From Dreissena polymorpha (taxonomy: Eukaryota; Mollusca; Bivalvia; Myida; Dreissenidae), in assembly GCF_020536995.1 (NCBI RefSeq), contig NC_068366.1:21712299-21776298 (forward strand): a stretch of 64,000 nucleotides of DNA, written 5' to 3'. Both the position numbers and the translations under genes were made by a program. Below, one piece after another: positions 23,584-35,703 of this stretch (its first letter is position 1; each line of letters starts with the position of its first letter). The notes beneath the pieces were generated by a model. It worked only from the letters and a program-made list of their open reading frames with translations, ran no database searches and was not told where the DNA came from.

Positions 23584-24118
23584 AGTTGTATTTTAATGTA
23601 TTGTGAATTTGTGTTGTATTTGATTATGTCTTTATGTTTTATATGTTAATATTTATGTTTGGTGTAATATTGTTTGCAAATAAATGGATGTGTTGTGAAA
23701 TGTAAATATATGAGTACATGTATAATATTATTATACCGTTTGTTGAGTTTAAATGAAATAAATTCATGAACAGAACAGCACAAAACATATGTTGTTTTAA
23801 CATGGAAAAAAGGTGTCAATCAAAGGAGCTTAAGTTTCCCGGTATTATTCACACCTATATATACCATTGTGACGAACCCTCTACCCGTTTTCTACAGTTA
23901 ATTCAGTGGCACGAAACTGCAGTGTTACGAAACCTCCGTAAACCAACTGGAATATAGCAAATAATCAAGAATTAGGTCAACATCGTCAATCAATCGGGTG
24001 TTTGAATTAAATTGCAACCGATATACATAATGGCAGCCAGAGCTTTTGCTGTACATTGACAACCCGGAGAACCAGATATAATATGCGCTTGGTGAAATTT
24101 TCAAATAATTATTCTTAC

Positions 24119-24189
24119 CATCTTGAAATGAAAAATTCTTCAGCAATCTTGGGTTTGATACGCAATACACAACCGCAGTACACCGGCAT
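24119..24189 (-). CDS. Possible first coding exon (weak)
   Basis: On the minus strand ATG at 24,189 opens MPVYCGCVLRIKPKIAEEFF and meets CAAGATG|GTAAGAA, a strong 5' splice donor, at 24,119/24,118. The peptide reads like protein rather than AT-rich noise. The start MPVYC recalls THAP zinc fingers, but the residues after it do not fit that family. No second exon could be found, so this is only a candidate; the 97-codon frame in another phase across it is less convincing. Confidence 0.2.
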
Positions 24190-24639
24190 AAATTACATGT
24201 GAGGAAATGTAGTTCCATAACAATTATGATTATGATGCCACTTGTGGCGATTAATAGTTATTATATGTTTAATTAACATATCAGTAACATAAATATTTCA
24301 ATAGAGAAACACTAGTATAAATTATTATTACATTGTTTTACTTAAGACGTTGACGAGTATTACTACGCTGTTTACAAATTTAGTGGTTCTCACTAAACGC
24401 TGCAAAGTTTCGGGGTCTCTCTAAAACGCATACGGAAAACGCAGACAATTTACATTATAACGGTTGATAACATTGAAAAATGCATACGATATGAACAAAG
24501 AAGGAACATGCAGACGGTGATTGATGTCCGTTAATATGGTGTTTATAATTGTTTCGTTGTTTGATTTTCAATGTTTGATGTTGAAAATAAATAATTGATT
24601 CTTAAGTATCGATGTTTTGTTGAAAACGTGACTTGGTCC

Positions 24640-25440
24640 TTTTTGACAAACTTTTTCATTTCTCACCCGAAGTAGGATTTTTATGCTAGGTGAGATGTTA
24701 ATCTAGGTATTAGTTAAAACAATAGACAACAATAAGGCATTTAAAGGATTTTGCCTTTGTATGATTGGTACAAAATTTATACTTTTATTTCATTCAATCA
24801 TTTATCATACCTATCGCCAAAGTGTTTTGTTTCCTATTTTGTTTTTCCATTTCGTATCCCAAATTGTTAAAGTAAAATGTTTATGCTAGGTGAGATGTTA
24901 ATCTAAATATGAATTTAAAAAACTGGATGAAAATGTTCATTTTAAAGGTTTTGAGCCTTGTACAATATTGGTACAATTTTGAGCTCTTGCTTGCTTGCCG
25001 TCAAACTTGTTTTTGTTCTTTGTAAAAAACTTTGACATGTTTCATCTCAAATTGAAGAAGTAAGATTTGTTTGCTAGGTAAAAGGTTAATATAGGTATGA
25101 TTTAAAAAAACAGGATAAAAGTTTGCATTTTAAGGGATTTTGACCTTGTACAATGTTGGTACAATTTTAATATTCTTTTATGGATGAATCAGTTTTCATG
25201 TACATACACGCCGTCAAACGTGTTTTAGATATTTTTGAAACAATTTGTCATATTTTAACTCAGATTGATGAAGTAAGATTTTATGCTAGGTGGAATGTTA
25301 ATCTAGGTATAAATTAAAAACCTGTATGAAAATATTCATTTTAAAGGATTTTGACCATGTTTAATGTCGGTAAAATTTTAAGCACTTTTTCCCTATCGTA
25401 CACACCTGACGTCAAACGTGTTTTACTTTTATGAAGCATT
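24640..25440 (+). repeat. Tandem array, about four 200-bp monomers
   Basis: The landmark TGCTAGGT recurs at 24,684, 24,884, 25,072 and 25,284 (spacings 200, 188 and 212). Each monomer also holds AGATGTTAATCTA or a variant, a TTTAAAGGATTTTGACC-like block, a GGTACAATTTT-like block and a CGTCAAACGTGTTTT-like block. The monomers have diverged, so the array is old. Confidence 0.75.
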
Positions 25441-26000
25441 TCACCGTGTCTATAACATACTTTTACAAACAAGTACTTTAGAATCTAAAACATTTACAAC
25501 AAAGGCTTCCCTTAATTGGACATCACAATGACAATTAAATAAAGAGTTCGCCGGCCGCGGCCACTGATCACACAATTAAAATCAATCAACAACGAAAACT
25601 GATAATTGAACTTACAATCCCTTCTTTCAACTCATTTCCAAGATTAAAGAAAAAACAAACAAAACATCTTTTACAATTTGCTAATTGATCCGACAATAAA
25701 CACGCGCGTAAAATGTGTTTTTTTTCTTTCGCGAAATCCTAGTCCAGGAAGCTTTTATTAATTATGAAAAGCAAAAAAACTAAAAACTGGGTATTACAAA
25801 CAAAACTTTAATAACCTTTAAATTATGAATTGGATCTTAATTTTTTTTAAAAATAGAGAATTGAAAACTCTACACAATCATAATGAAAATAAGTCGGACT
25901 CAAACCGTTTTTGGATCGAACGATCAAAGCATTTATTATACTGTAACGTTGTTTTTATCTGAAACCTAGATCTATGTGTCCACACATATATATTTAAATG
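25441..26000. other. AT-rich spacer
   Basis: Nothing recognised except an isolated GC-rich word (CGCCGGCCGCGGCC) near 25,550. Confidence 0.3.
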
Positions 26001-26006
26001 TATATA

Positions 26007-26049
<43 letters not shown>
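26001..26049. repeat. (TA)n microsatellite, interrupted
   Basis: TA repeat with a TTTTA break near 26,011. Confidence 0.9.
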
Positions 26050-26051
<2 letters not shown>

Positions 26052-26114
26052 AGTATATTGACCTGACCTCAATTTGTTTAACTTCATGACTAATGATTAC
26101 ATCTTTTTTAACAG

Positions 26115-26249
26115 AATAACATCAGACAAGCCAGCTGGAAGATTAAATGCCAGACAGGGTCGCTGTGCAGAAGATTTCAGGGAATATATGACCTTCTTGA
26201 GAAGAAGATTGATAACGTTCTGTGTACCACACCAACAGTAGATACCTAG
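26115..26249 (+). CDS. Candidate terminal exon, unknown protein
   Basis: Directly after a good acceptor (CATCTTTTTTAACAG, ending 26,114) an open frame gives NNIRQASWKIKCQTGSLCRR and FQGIYDLLEKKIDNVLCTTP, then TVDT and TAG at 26,247-26,249. Base composition is clearly less AT-rich than the flanks, and AATAAA follows at 26,483. This looks like the last coding exon and 3' UTR of a spliced gene whose other exons are not visible. The YDLLEKKIDNVL stretch could be helical. The family is not recognised, and a non-coding RNA exon is an alternative. Confidence 0.35.
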   Translation, partial: NNIRQASWKIKCQTGSLCRRFQGIYDLLEKKIDNVLCTTPTVDT

Positions 26250-26936
26250 CCTCCCTGCTCAATGCATGTGATATAAGAGGAAGAATCAAGATGCCATGTT
26301 AAACAAATCATCCTACTTGCAGATGTAACAATATCATCAATGTATGACTAATAACAACTCATATTACAGCTAGTTGCTGTAACATATTAAACTCATGAGC
26401 AGTCTATGATAAGGTGATATTACCTTGATATATTTAAGAGTTAAATGTCACATAACCTCACTCATACTTATCAATATGCTTGAATAAAAAATACATTTTA
26501 CCTATACTTATTTTATAATGAAGTTTTATTTTAATAACGTTTATTCACTTCTGCAAAGGTGACTTAAATATATGCATTTTTTAATTTCAAAATGGTTACC
26601 ACGGTAACCACACAGCTTTAATAATTACTGTGTAACTTACTCTTCAATATTAATGATTCCTGAATATTTTGCTGTTTGATAGGTTTAAAGATATCAATAT
26701 GTCACTTAAACTGAATGAATACATGAAAATCGAAAAAAAAAACTGAGCAAAATATGTTGTTTCTATGTAGGTACTTAATTTTGGGAACTGTTTTGAAATC
26801 TTTATAAATTTATATTTTCATTGAATTACTTTTATATGAGTATCTGAATTGCTGAGAAATTGAAAAATGCAATGTTTAATTAGGATGTGTATTATTGTTT
26901 GCAAGGTTTAATAAATATCATATTTAATGTTCACAT
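26250..26936. other. Possible 3' UTR and AT-rich spacer
   Basis: Follows the candidate exon; contains AATAAA at 26,483. Nothing else is recognised. Confidence 0.25.
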
Positions 26937-27040
26937 GTTTTAAATAAATTATTTAAGTTCGCCTTTTAAATAAATTATCTAAAATTCACCTCTTTTAATT
27001 AATTTATTTAAGTTTCACCTCTTTTAAATAAATTATTGTG
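26937..27040. repeat. Minisatellite, period about 33 bp
   Basis: About three and a half copies of TTTTAAATAAATTATTTAAG followed by TTCACCTC or a variant. Confidence 0.7.
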
Positions 27041-27359
27041 TTTATAAACATTGGTTTCAATAGTCAAAGGACAACTTAAACTATGAGATACCTTGTAAAC
27101 AATCAATGATGATATTTGGAAAAAGGTAGATGCAAACTTTGGAATATAATGGTACAGTTATGTCTAAACTTATTGTATTGACATGAAAAAAAATAAAGAA
27201 AATGTTTTGTTATAGGAATTTCTTAAGCAGCCTTTTTCATCTTAAATTGATAAATATTGTTCCGTGTTCAACATACATGGAAGCTTCTGAAAATGTGAAT
27301 AACTCAATTTCGTCCATATACCCCGTTTTGCTCAAAAAAACTTCAGAACAGGCCACATT

Positions 27360-29150
27360 TTATCTACGTTCAAAGTACACGTAATTCCCATATCAGTAAT
27401 CGTTAACTGTGTATTTGTGTCGGTTTTACTTAATGGTCTAATAATATATTAGGGATTCTTTCGTCTTCCTAAACCAATTAGATTAATGATATGTCAGAAT
27501 GTCTGGAAGCAACAAGTTCAAATTACATATAAAACACGTATTTATGATCCTATTAACTGATGGATTTTAGCCAGTCCAGTAATTAAAGATTGGATGACAT
27601 ATACACTATTGATGCTGAAAAAGCACTCACCTAATAGAATATTTTTCAAAGTTTATGAAAATTTCGCCGATTTTTTTTTTAACATCTTTCATCCATTTTT
27701 ACAGATTTAATTTAAAAAGAGTGTTATCGAATAAACATATGTACCATAAACATTTACATATTATATATTTATTTTAATATGGGTAATGCAGTATACTAAA
27801 TTGATGTCATGTTTTCTTAAAACCGTTGAAATTAGTATTTGCATGCTCTCATCTCCTCTCAAATAAGTTTTCCGCCTAGGTCATATTGAGAATGTGCACA
27901 CAGGGTAAGTATATGTTATACTGTTTGAACGTAACGGTCGGTTGTCGTGTTTAATGCTTCAATGAGTGAATGCACCTGATTGTAATTTTCAACTCAAACC
28001 TCCGCGCAGAGATTGGAATGGCACCAGCATAGCTGAATCAAACCTTCGCGCAGATATTGGACTGGAACCAGCATAGCTCGATCAAATCCCTTCGTTATAA
28101 CCAACCACGTGATGAAAGCGGATCCACGTGTTGCAATAATTTTCCGGGTATTAATTTTACTAGTTTTAATTAAGGTAATTTAAGTTAGTAAGTGTAATGA
28201 ATACAGTAACGGTGTTGCTGTCCTTGTAAACAAGCATAGGATATGCCTGATGTCATGTTTGAGAATGGCTAATAGCAATTTTGTATTTCTTGCTTTCTGT
28301 TTAGAATACATATTTCATGCAATATGACTTAAACTAAAGATGCCTCTTCATGTATATTCAATAAACGACACTAGGCTCGGACAGCTCGTTTCTGAATATG
28401 TGTTTGCGATGATAAGACCTTTATACAATTTATTTTGTTTTAATGCATATATCCATAATCCCTATATTAAATAATTATTGTATACGAACATTCAGAGAAT
28501 ATTTGTACATGTTTAGCCTTTACGCCAGTGTTCTTCATAAAAATATGAGCCGCCAGTTATATTTTGAAAGTAGCGGGTATATTTGCACAATTTCAATTGA
28601 TATTTTTGGGGAATGTAGCCGGCATCTAGATTTAATGTCACATGTGACATTGCCGGCTGCTGTTTCTTCCAGAGAACACTGCCATTAAGCGATTATTCCA
28701 GATAGCATTATTGCTTGTTTTGTCATACAACCTTTTTCAAGAGGGTAAGGAATTGGCTTTATTATATATTTTATAATTGTTAGATAAGATAGTATGTTTG
28801 TTTGTATCCTGATATTTATATGTTTGTCATGAATATGCGATATTATTGTCAGACACTTGATATAACGAAGTGTTTCGTAACGTTACTTAATCATATTTCC
28901 GGTTCTGCGAGTATTCATTATCACCAACTTTTATAAAATTAATTTTCCGGAGGTTTCTAGCATTTGTTATTATATCAGTCCCCAGTCTGATCACAGCAAT
29001 GCTAATTAACCAGACAGCTTGTCAAATCAATAACCACATTTCTTAATTAAAAGTTTCTGACAGTGTCTTCATGAAATCATGTGTATGTGACAACATATAG
29101 CAAAATCTAGTTTAATCACACGCATGAAATAATTAAGAATGCACGGATTG
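27360..29150 (-). repeat. Module alpha, old copy E
   Basis: Reverse match to alpha in two patches: 27,420-27,540 corresponds to about 3,240-3,370 (TCGTCTTCCTAAACCAATTA is shared) and 28,860-29,150 corresponds to the first 270 bp of the window. The 1.3 kb between is too diverged to align by eye. It continues at 29,500 into gamma, keeping module order. Confidence 0.5.
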
Positions 29151-29499
29151 AACGTTACGTGTTACTTATGGTTTGAGCACCGCATTTTAATAGCCAAGCA
29201 TAATTCAGACATGATCTGATCGTCATAAGGTTTGCAAGGCTGTGAGTTTTAGTGATCATTTTGTTTCAAATTTTGAATATACTTTCAAACATAAGATATC
29301 ACACATGGCTTGTTGAAGAGTAAGCCTGGTTTTAATATGGAAACAAAGTAGCGTGTCGTTGCATAATTTTATGTAGCATGATTATTTTCAATATTGTTTA
29401 TTACAAGCCAAGGTCTTTATATTATTACCTACATCGGCATTTAGTGTTTAATTAGTTATGAATCGCATTCAAAGAAAAATCTTTCTGCATTCTTTATAT

Positions 29500-29850
29500 A
29501 TTGAACTAGCATTTTCCAACAAGAAATATTGAACGTTTCAGTGGACTGTGGGTTGATGCGTCTCAAAAATAACGTATGTTATAATTACATTACACTACAT
29601 GAAAATGGCTTTAATTTAATGGAGCAATGATGCTCTTGCGAATTGAAATAATGGGTTTTCTCTCAGCGAATGATTCAATTTGATGCATTAGTCGATGGCA
29701 CTTAGATACACGTTCTCGTGCCGTTGGTCATTCTCAAAAACACATATCATCTGTAAACCGAATAGCAAACTCAGTTACTGTTCATAAAGCGAATTCTGTA
29801 AAGTCATGGCAAACGCTTAATGTATTTAAACAAAAAATATATAATTATAT
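29500..29850 (-). repeat. Module gamma, old copy E
   Basis: Matches 40,870-41,360 of copy D: CTGTGGGTTGATGCG, then AATGGAGCAATGATGCTCTT, then GAATTCTGTAAAGTCATGGC. It lacks both the TTAGGG-like hairpin and the TTAA-flanked MITE, so it shows the empty state for both. Confidence 0.6.
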
Positions 29851-29929
29851 AATTGGGATTAAAAGAAGTTGCTGACTTATTAAATAACAAACAAGTTCGT
29901 TGAATTGATATCCCCCCGCAAATATACTT

Positions 29930-30450
29930 CTGGACACACAAGTTTTCTGGGCGGATGGACAACGCCAACGTGCATCATCATCTTATCCATATATATACTC
30001 ATACCAAGTTTCAATGAAATCCGTCAAAGCACTTCCAAGATATGGCTCCGGACAAACCATTTTTTTCAAGATACAAAGGGCCATAACTCAATTATTATCC
30101 GATGGTGTACAATGCTATTTGGCATGTATCATCCTCTGATCTATATATATATACTCATACAAAGTTTCAATGAAATCCGCCAAAGCACTTCAAAGATATG
30201 GCTCCGGACACAAAAAAAGCATTTTTTTTCAAGATACAAAGGGCCATAACTCCGTTATTAAAAGATGGTGTACAATGCAATTGTGCGTGTATCATCCTCT
30301 TATCCATATATATACTCATACCAAGTTTCAATGAAATCCGCTAAAGCACTTCCAAGATATGGCTCCGGACACAAAAGTGACGGACAGAAGGACGGACAGA
30401 CTGACTGACAAAGCCAAAAAAATATCCTTCCGCCTTTGGCGGGGATAATT
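29930..30450 (+). repeat. Bivalve tandem repeat, three monomers plus GGAC tail
   Basis: Three monomers of about 155-162 bp, each with TATACTCATACCAAGTTTCA (or a variant), CAAAGCACTTCCAAGATATG, GGCTCCGGACA and ATACAAAGGGCCATAACTC. The last ends in GACGGACAGAAGGACGGACA and a hairpin, CCGCCTTTGGCGG. I know this as a widespread bivalve repeat. It interrupts copy E between gamma and beta. Confidence 0.75.
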
Positions 30451-30559
30451 AAAACATTAACCACACCAGAATGACAAAAAATATAAGCATTTATTAAAGT
30501 ATGAAGATTTTCGTAACAATGTGGGCGGCTGACACCAGCTGGCATTATACCTAATTAAT

Positions 30560-31530
30560 TCCTATGAAACTGTACTCGAAGTAGGAATGGTAATTGCTAG
30601 AAAAGTTGCTGGGATTGTTTGTTATCCATAGTAGCAGCATAGTTATTTAAGATAAATTGTCAGTGGCTGAAAATACCACTTTTAAACTTCAATGTGAAAA
30701 TAATTCCGAATTAAACTCTGTAGTAAATATAGATAATCTTTGCACACTTAACAATTTGTGGAACTATAATGTCCTAATAATGACATTTACAGTAAAACTT
30801 TGAAAGCAAAGGTTTACCGTTTTATTCGTTGACACATCATTTCCCGCTATTAATTCCAATTATTTATGGCCTTGATTTGTTAATATAAAAGTGATTTGCA
30901 CATGAATAAAAAAAGTAAAATACTATTAACATCTTTCTTTAATAAACGTTTTTACCGAGTTGTCTTTACATTATCAACACAGTAAAGAATGCCACGTTAA
31001 AAGAATGCTTGTCGCATGACTGCAATAGAGGTGGAAATGTACCCATATATTGATCAGCATGCTAACTTGCGCACCTATTTTTTTGGTAATTTTTTCATGT
31101 AATTGTGTTTGGTTGGCCTTTTATAATTTATAAAAATGCATTGTTTTCAACTGTTGTCGCGAGTTACTCAAAACGGATCGCTTCTTAAGTGATGAAACTT
31201 GCAAACACATTTCCCAGGAAATGAACTTGAGTATTTGGTTGTATGGTTCTTTTTGGTCTCGACCACTTGGGGCTTTTAAAGAAAATTGTCAAAATTTGTA
31301 CTTCTATTTTAAATATGTAGTATAACCCATCACTTGATTTGGAGATGTCATACAATTTTTTTTATTAAAATAAGTAATCATTAATCTTTGCCAATAATCT
31401 ACTCTTAAATATATAATCAGATAAAAGGGTCGTATTATCAGCATCAGATCACAAATACGGTTTGTAAAATTAAGCAGCATTTAACCAATGGACATCAATT
31501 ATCAGTGCAAACATGAATATTAAAATAATG
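30560..31530 (-). repeat. Module beta, old copy E
   Basis: Forward match to 49,850-50,640 and so reverse of 6,830-7,700. Shared words include ATATTGATCAGCATG, AACCAATGGACAT and CCATCACTTGATTT. Confidence 0.6.
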
Positions 31531-32080
31531 GATAATTCCTTTAAATATTGAAATGAGGATAATGTACTTTTATATTTTAAAAAAGTATTTTAAATAAATG
31601 GATATGAAACATTTTCTCAACAACGCAAATAATAGAAAGAAAATGTATGGACTATGACGCATTATTTTCCGAATGTACCGTGTTCTTGTGTTTTTTTAAT
31701 ATTGTGTGAGCAGTGGTTTTATGTTACTGGACTATTGAAGAAAGAACAACATACTATTTATTAATCATTTATTTAATTAATGAAATTATTTTTGCAGCTT
31801 TCAACAGTATTTCAGTTATATCATGGCGGTCAATTAACCAAAAGACACTTTTCCTAAGCTAGATGGTTTACCAGTACTACGTCAATATACCTGCCCGTGA
31901 CTGACTACTTTCATACTTGTATCAGAGGAAGAGAGAATCGCCGTTGAAATAATTTTGTGAACACATCAGTTATGTTCCCCGACCGGGTATGAGACCTGAA
32001 AGTATAGCGCTTTGCCAAAGAGACAGCCGAACGCGTATTTGCTATATATTAACAAATTTCGTAAATGTGTTGTATACTTG
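31531..32080. other. Spacer with a GC-richer patch
   Basis: About 31,790-32,040 is less AT-rich (CTGCCCGTGACTGACTACTT, CCCCGACCGGGTATGAGACC). I suspect an interspersed molluscan repeat, but its ends are not visible. Confidence 0.3.
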
Positions 32081-33730
32081 GAACTTGATCGTGTAGGATT
32101 GTTAATGCATAATGAGCATAATTCCAGTTGCAAATGCGGTTCTATAAATTACAGTTGAGAAAATCAAAGAAAACATGATTTTCTTTCGAGCGACTGAAAT
32201 TTTGCACATTCAGACCCAGAATCGGCAAACACATTAAAAGTGTGTTCCTAAATATTGAATCTTCAAGTGAGTCCGGAACAGCAGCGTTCATTCGTTCGGT
32301 CTGTCCACGCAATGTATTGGCTGTTCCAATGTCCTCAAACGACCCATCTGTACTTAGGGAATGACTCTCTGAAACGCACCGTTCTGTTATTAATTGGGAC
32401 ATTATGGTTCTATAAATTACAGTTGAGAAAATTAAAGAAAACATGATTTTCTTTCGAGCGACTGAAATTTTGCACATTCAGACCCAGAATCGGCAAACAC
32501 ATTAAAAAGTTTGTTCCTAAATATTGAATCTTCAAGTGAGTCCGGAACAGCAGCGTTCATTCGTTCGGTCTGTCCACGCAATGTATTGGCTGTTCCAATG
32601 TCCTCAAACGACCCATCTGTACTTAGGGAATGACTCTCTGAAACGCACCGTTCTGTTATTAATTGGGACATTATGGTTTTCCGGCATGTCGGCATTTCTT
32701 TGTAAGTTTGTGATTTTGAAACTGAGTTTCGTGATGTTATTTTTTCAAAAAGCGGTTATTGTCTTCACAAGTACTGGTTCCTCTCTGGATATCCTGAACC
32801 GGAACGTGTATGCAGTGAACGAAAAAGGAGAATCACATAGCATGAAGATGCACTCCGATTCTTGTGCACCTTTTCTTTTTTACGGAAAGTGAAATATAAT
32901 CATTTTAACAAAACGCAACGTCATTATAGTGTATTGTTGTTGTTTTCACGATATTTTCTCGCAAATTGGGCGTTATGTAATATTTCGTTATTAATGTTTT
33001 ATGTAGGTCTGTCACCATTACAACATGTTAAAACTATCGCAAGGAAAGACCCCCGATAATTCTGAAGAACTTCAGGTCAAACTCTTTTTCAATTATGTAT
33101 GTTTGGACCAATGTATATATTTGTAGAATGTCATTTTTTGGAAATAAAATATGTTTGAAGTAAAGTATAAACCGAGCAATTCTCGATTTAATAAAATATT
33201 GGACAGTATTTGGAGCGTTGCGCTGTTCTAGATTTTATATAATAGAAAGTGTGAGACTTGTATTTTACTTTGCCCGATTCGTAGTAAATTAAGGTGCTAT
33301 GTATGTTGCGTATTAAACGTAGGGAATTTTATTTTATTTTGCGCACAAATAGATGCGCATTTACGGACTCATAGGAAATAAAAAATAACGCTTAATTGGT
33401 CGTTGTCGGCTTAAGCGTAACTTAAAGTACCCCGTTTACTGTTAAGTAAACTCAAATGTACCCGGCACATAAAAAACGCAAAAGGTATATGTTTCGTATC
33501 CCGGGTGTATTATATACGTAAGCGTTCCCGTGGGTACTTTTAAGTAGGTCCTGGGCCAACAATAACATAACGAGAAACAAAAACCCGTCCCCAAAACAAT
33601 TTGTGACTGCTTAAATGTTTTAAGTTGTTGACATTCATGTTCTCTTTGAGTGTTGCTTTCATGTGCGTCGCAATATGCTGAAAAGTGTGATTCCGTTCTG
33701 AATCTGAAAGTGGATGTCGAAACGAGTCTC
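32080..33730 (+). repeat. Module part X, copy 2, with a recent internal duplication
   Basis: Reverse match to 4,380-5,560 and forward match to 54,120-55,310. It carries a fresh tandem duplication: 32,138-32,405 and 32,406-32,674 are nearly identical (I see only a few differences). The frame starting LQVSPEQQRSFVRSVHAMYW is open for 122 codons in the second repeat unit, and the opposite strand is open too (SQLITERCVSESHSLSTDGS). X precedes beta-gamma-alpha of copy E when read in that direction. Confidence 0.65.
32138..32674 (+). repeat. Recent 268-bp tandem duplication inside X
   Basis: Both units begin GGTTCTATAAATTACAGTTG. The second is one base longer. No other copy of X has the duplication. 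Confidence 0.9.
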
Positions 33731-33739
33731 TCATATACA

Positions 33740-34645
33740 TTTATCTTTTATACATCAGTCGGTGATTTCGACTGAATGTTTTATAAATAAGATCGAATTT
33801 TGTCGCTTTAAAATCTTATTTTTTTAAGATAGAATGTTGATGTGAAAACAAATGTACATTCGTAAGAGTAAGTTTGCACACTGGGCATGTTTACGGTGGG
33901 GAAATTGCCATCGATTGTTAAGATTGTTCATAGGACACAGTCACAATTGTTTGTTCTGCAACACATACGAGTGAGCGTGTGCGTTTAGGCGTAAACAGGC
34001 AATACTGCGTTTCATTAGATTGAACATTATTTGATTAATGGTTCCATTACACTTTGATTAATTGTATTAACTCTTCGTTGTTCAAATGTATGTTTTGGGC
34101 GAAGGTTGCTTTCAAAAGCATGTTGACATTATATTCATATATACTTGCTTTACGTTTGGAGGCAAATAAAGACTTTCAACTTCAATCAACTGAACTTAAA
34201 CATGCAATCAATTGACTTACCAACTATGTATGTAGACTAGGAGGAAAACACAAATGCAGTCGCGACTCAAACTGTAAATACTAAGCCGGGGCATTTGATC
34301 ATTAAACCGGAGAATGTTCAAGTTATTTCAGTGTTATGATGCAAAAACACGATAACGCGTCCGGAAAGTTCAATCAGTCGAATAATATAATGACCCTTGT
34401 CGTTAGTGCACATTGCCATTATAAATTTGGCGAAGACATTTATCCAATAGCAGTATTGTTTACTTAAATCATTTGAAAAATGGAAAAAACAAATTTGAAA
34501 TAAAGAAGACGGTGTAACTCACATACACTTTGAATAAAAATGTGCAAGGGTTTGAATATTTCTTAATGTATCAATCGTGTATCTTCCATGGTAGCTATTG
34601 TCACAAGATTGATGAACATCAATCGGTTTATAAGGGAAAGACAAT
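33740..34645 (+). repeat. Module alpha fragment, copy C
   Basis: Forward match to 2,155-3,065 (TCGCTTTAAAATCTT, ATGACCCTTGTCGT and others). It then jumps directly to beta, so 3,065-6,830 is deleted relative to copy A. Confidence 0.7.
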
Positions 34646-35611
34646 GCTATTAACAATATGCATTGGAATCATGTTAAGTTTTCTAGAATATATTCGTTGG
34701 TTCCATATTCTGTGTTTGCACTGATAATTGATGTCCGCTGGTTTAATGCTGCTTTATTATACAAATCGTATTGGGATCTGATGCTAATACAGGTCATACT
34801 ACCTTTTCATTTGTTTATATCTTTTAGAGAAGATTGATGACACTGGTTATTGTTTATATATCAAGTGGTGGATAATTAAACATATTTGAAATACAATTAT
34901 GCTTTTTTTCAACGGATGCCAACACATCGTACTTTTTGCTAAAAACTCCATGGCGAAACAAAAAAGAACTTTACAACCACCAAAGTACGCAAGTTTATAC
35001 CCTACATTTGGAACGACACAAGTTGGAATTTATTTCTCCACATTAAAAATGATCATCAAAACCGAGTATGTCGAGAAAAAACACGAAATAAAAATATGCT
35101 GATCAAAGCATTTGTAAATATATTTCATTTTGTACTGGGTTTAGATACAACATAATAGTAAAAACATTGATAACGGAAAGATGTAAATAGTACCTTACCA
35201 ATTTTGTTTCTATGCGTGTTAACTATTTTTTATTTGAAAACATCTTAGTACTATAGTATTACTGTTGATTACTAGAACACATGTGTAAACATATAAAACT
35301 TTAAACGTTTGTCATGAAAGTGTGACTATTTATGTTTTAGGCAAATAATAGCTTGATAAAATGTTAAATGCGCAAAGATTCTATGGATTTATTACAACCG
35401 TAAATTCTGAATAAGTTTACGCATACATTTTATAGTGATATTACCAGCCATTTGCCCTTTAACTTACTATTTGAACACGTTTTGGGGGGTATTGCGCATC
35501 GTAACGTTTTATATTCCTAACAATAATGTTAATATCGCAAAGGAATATATTTTTGAAATTAAAGAAAACAAGTTACAGTCTTAACACAGTCACAGACACA
35601 AATATATAAAA

Positions 35612-35703
<92 letters not shown>

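Noticed and set aside
24640-25440. CRISPR-like array
   Set aside because: Monomers are about 200 bp with no short exact repeat and spacer pattern, and the genome is eukaryotic.
30300-30545. Minus-strand frame over the bivalve tandem repeat
   Set aside because: It is a translation of GGAC-type tandem DNA (CPSFCPSLLC), not a gene.
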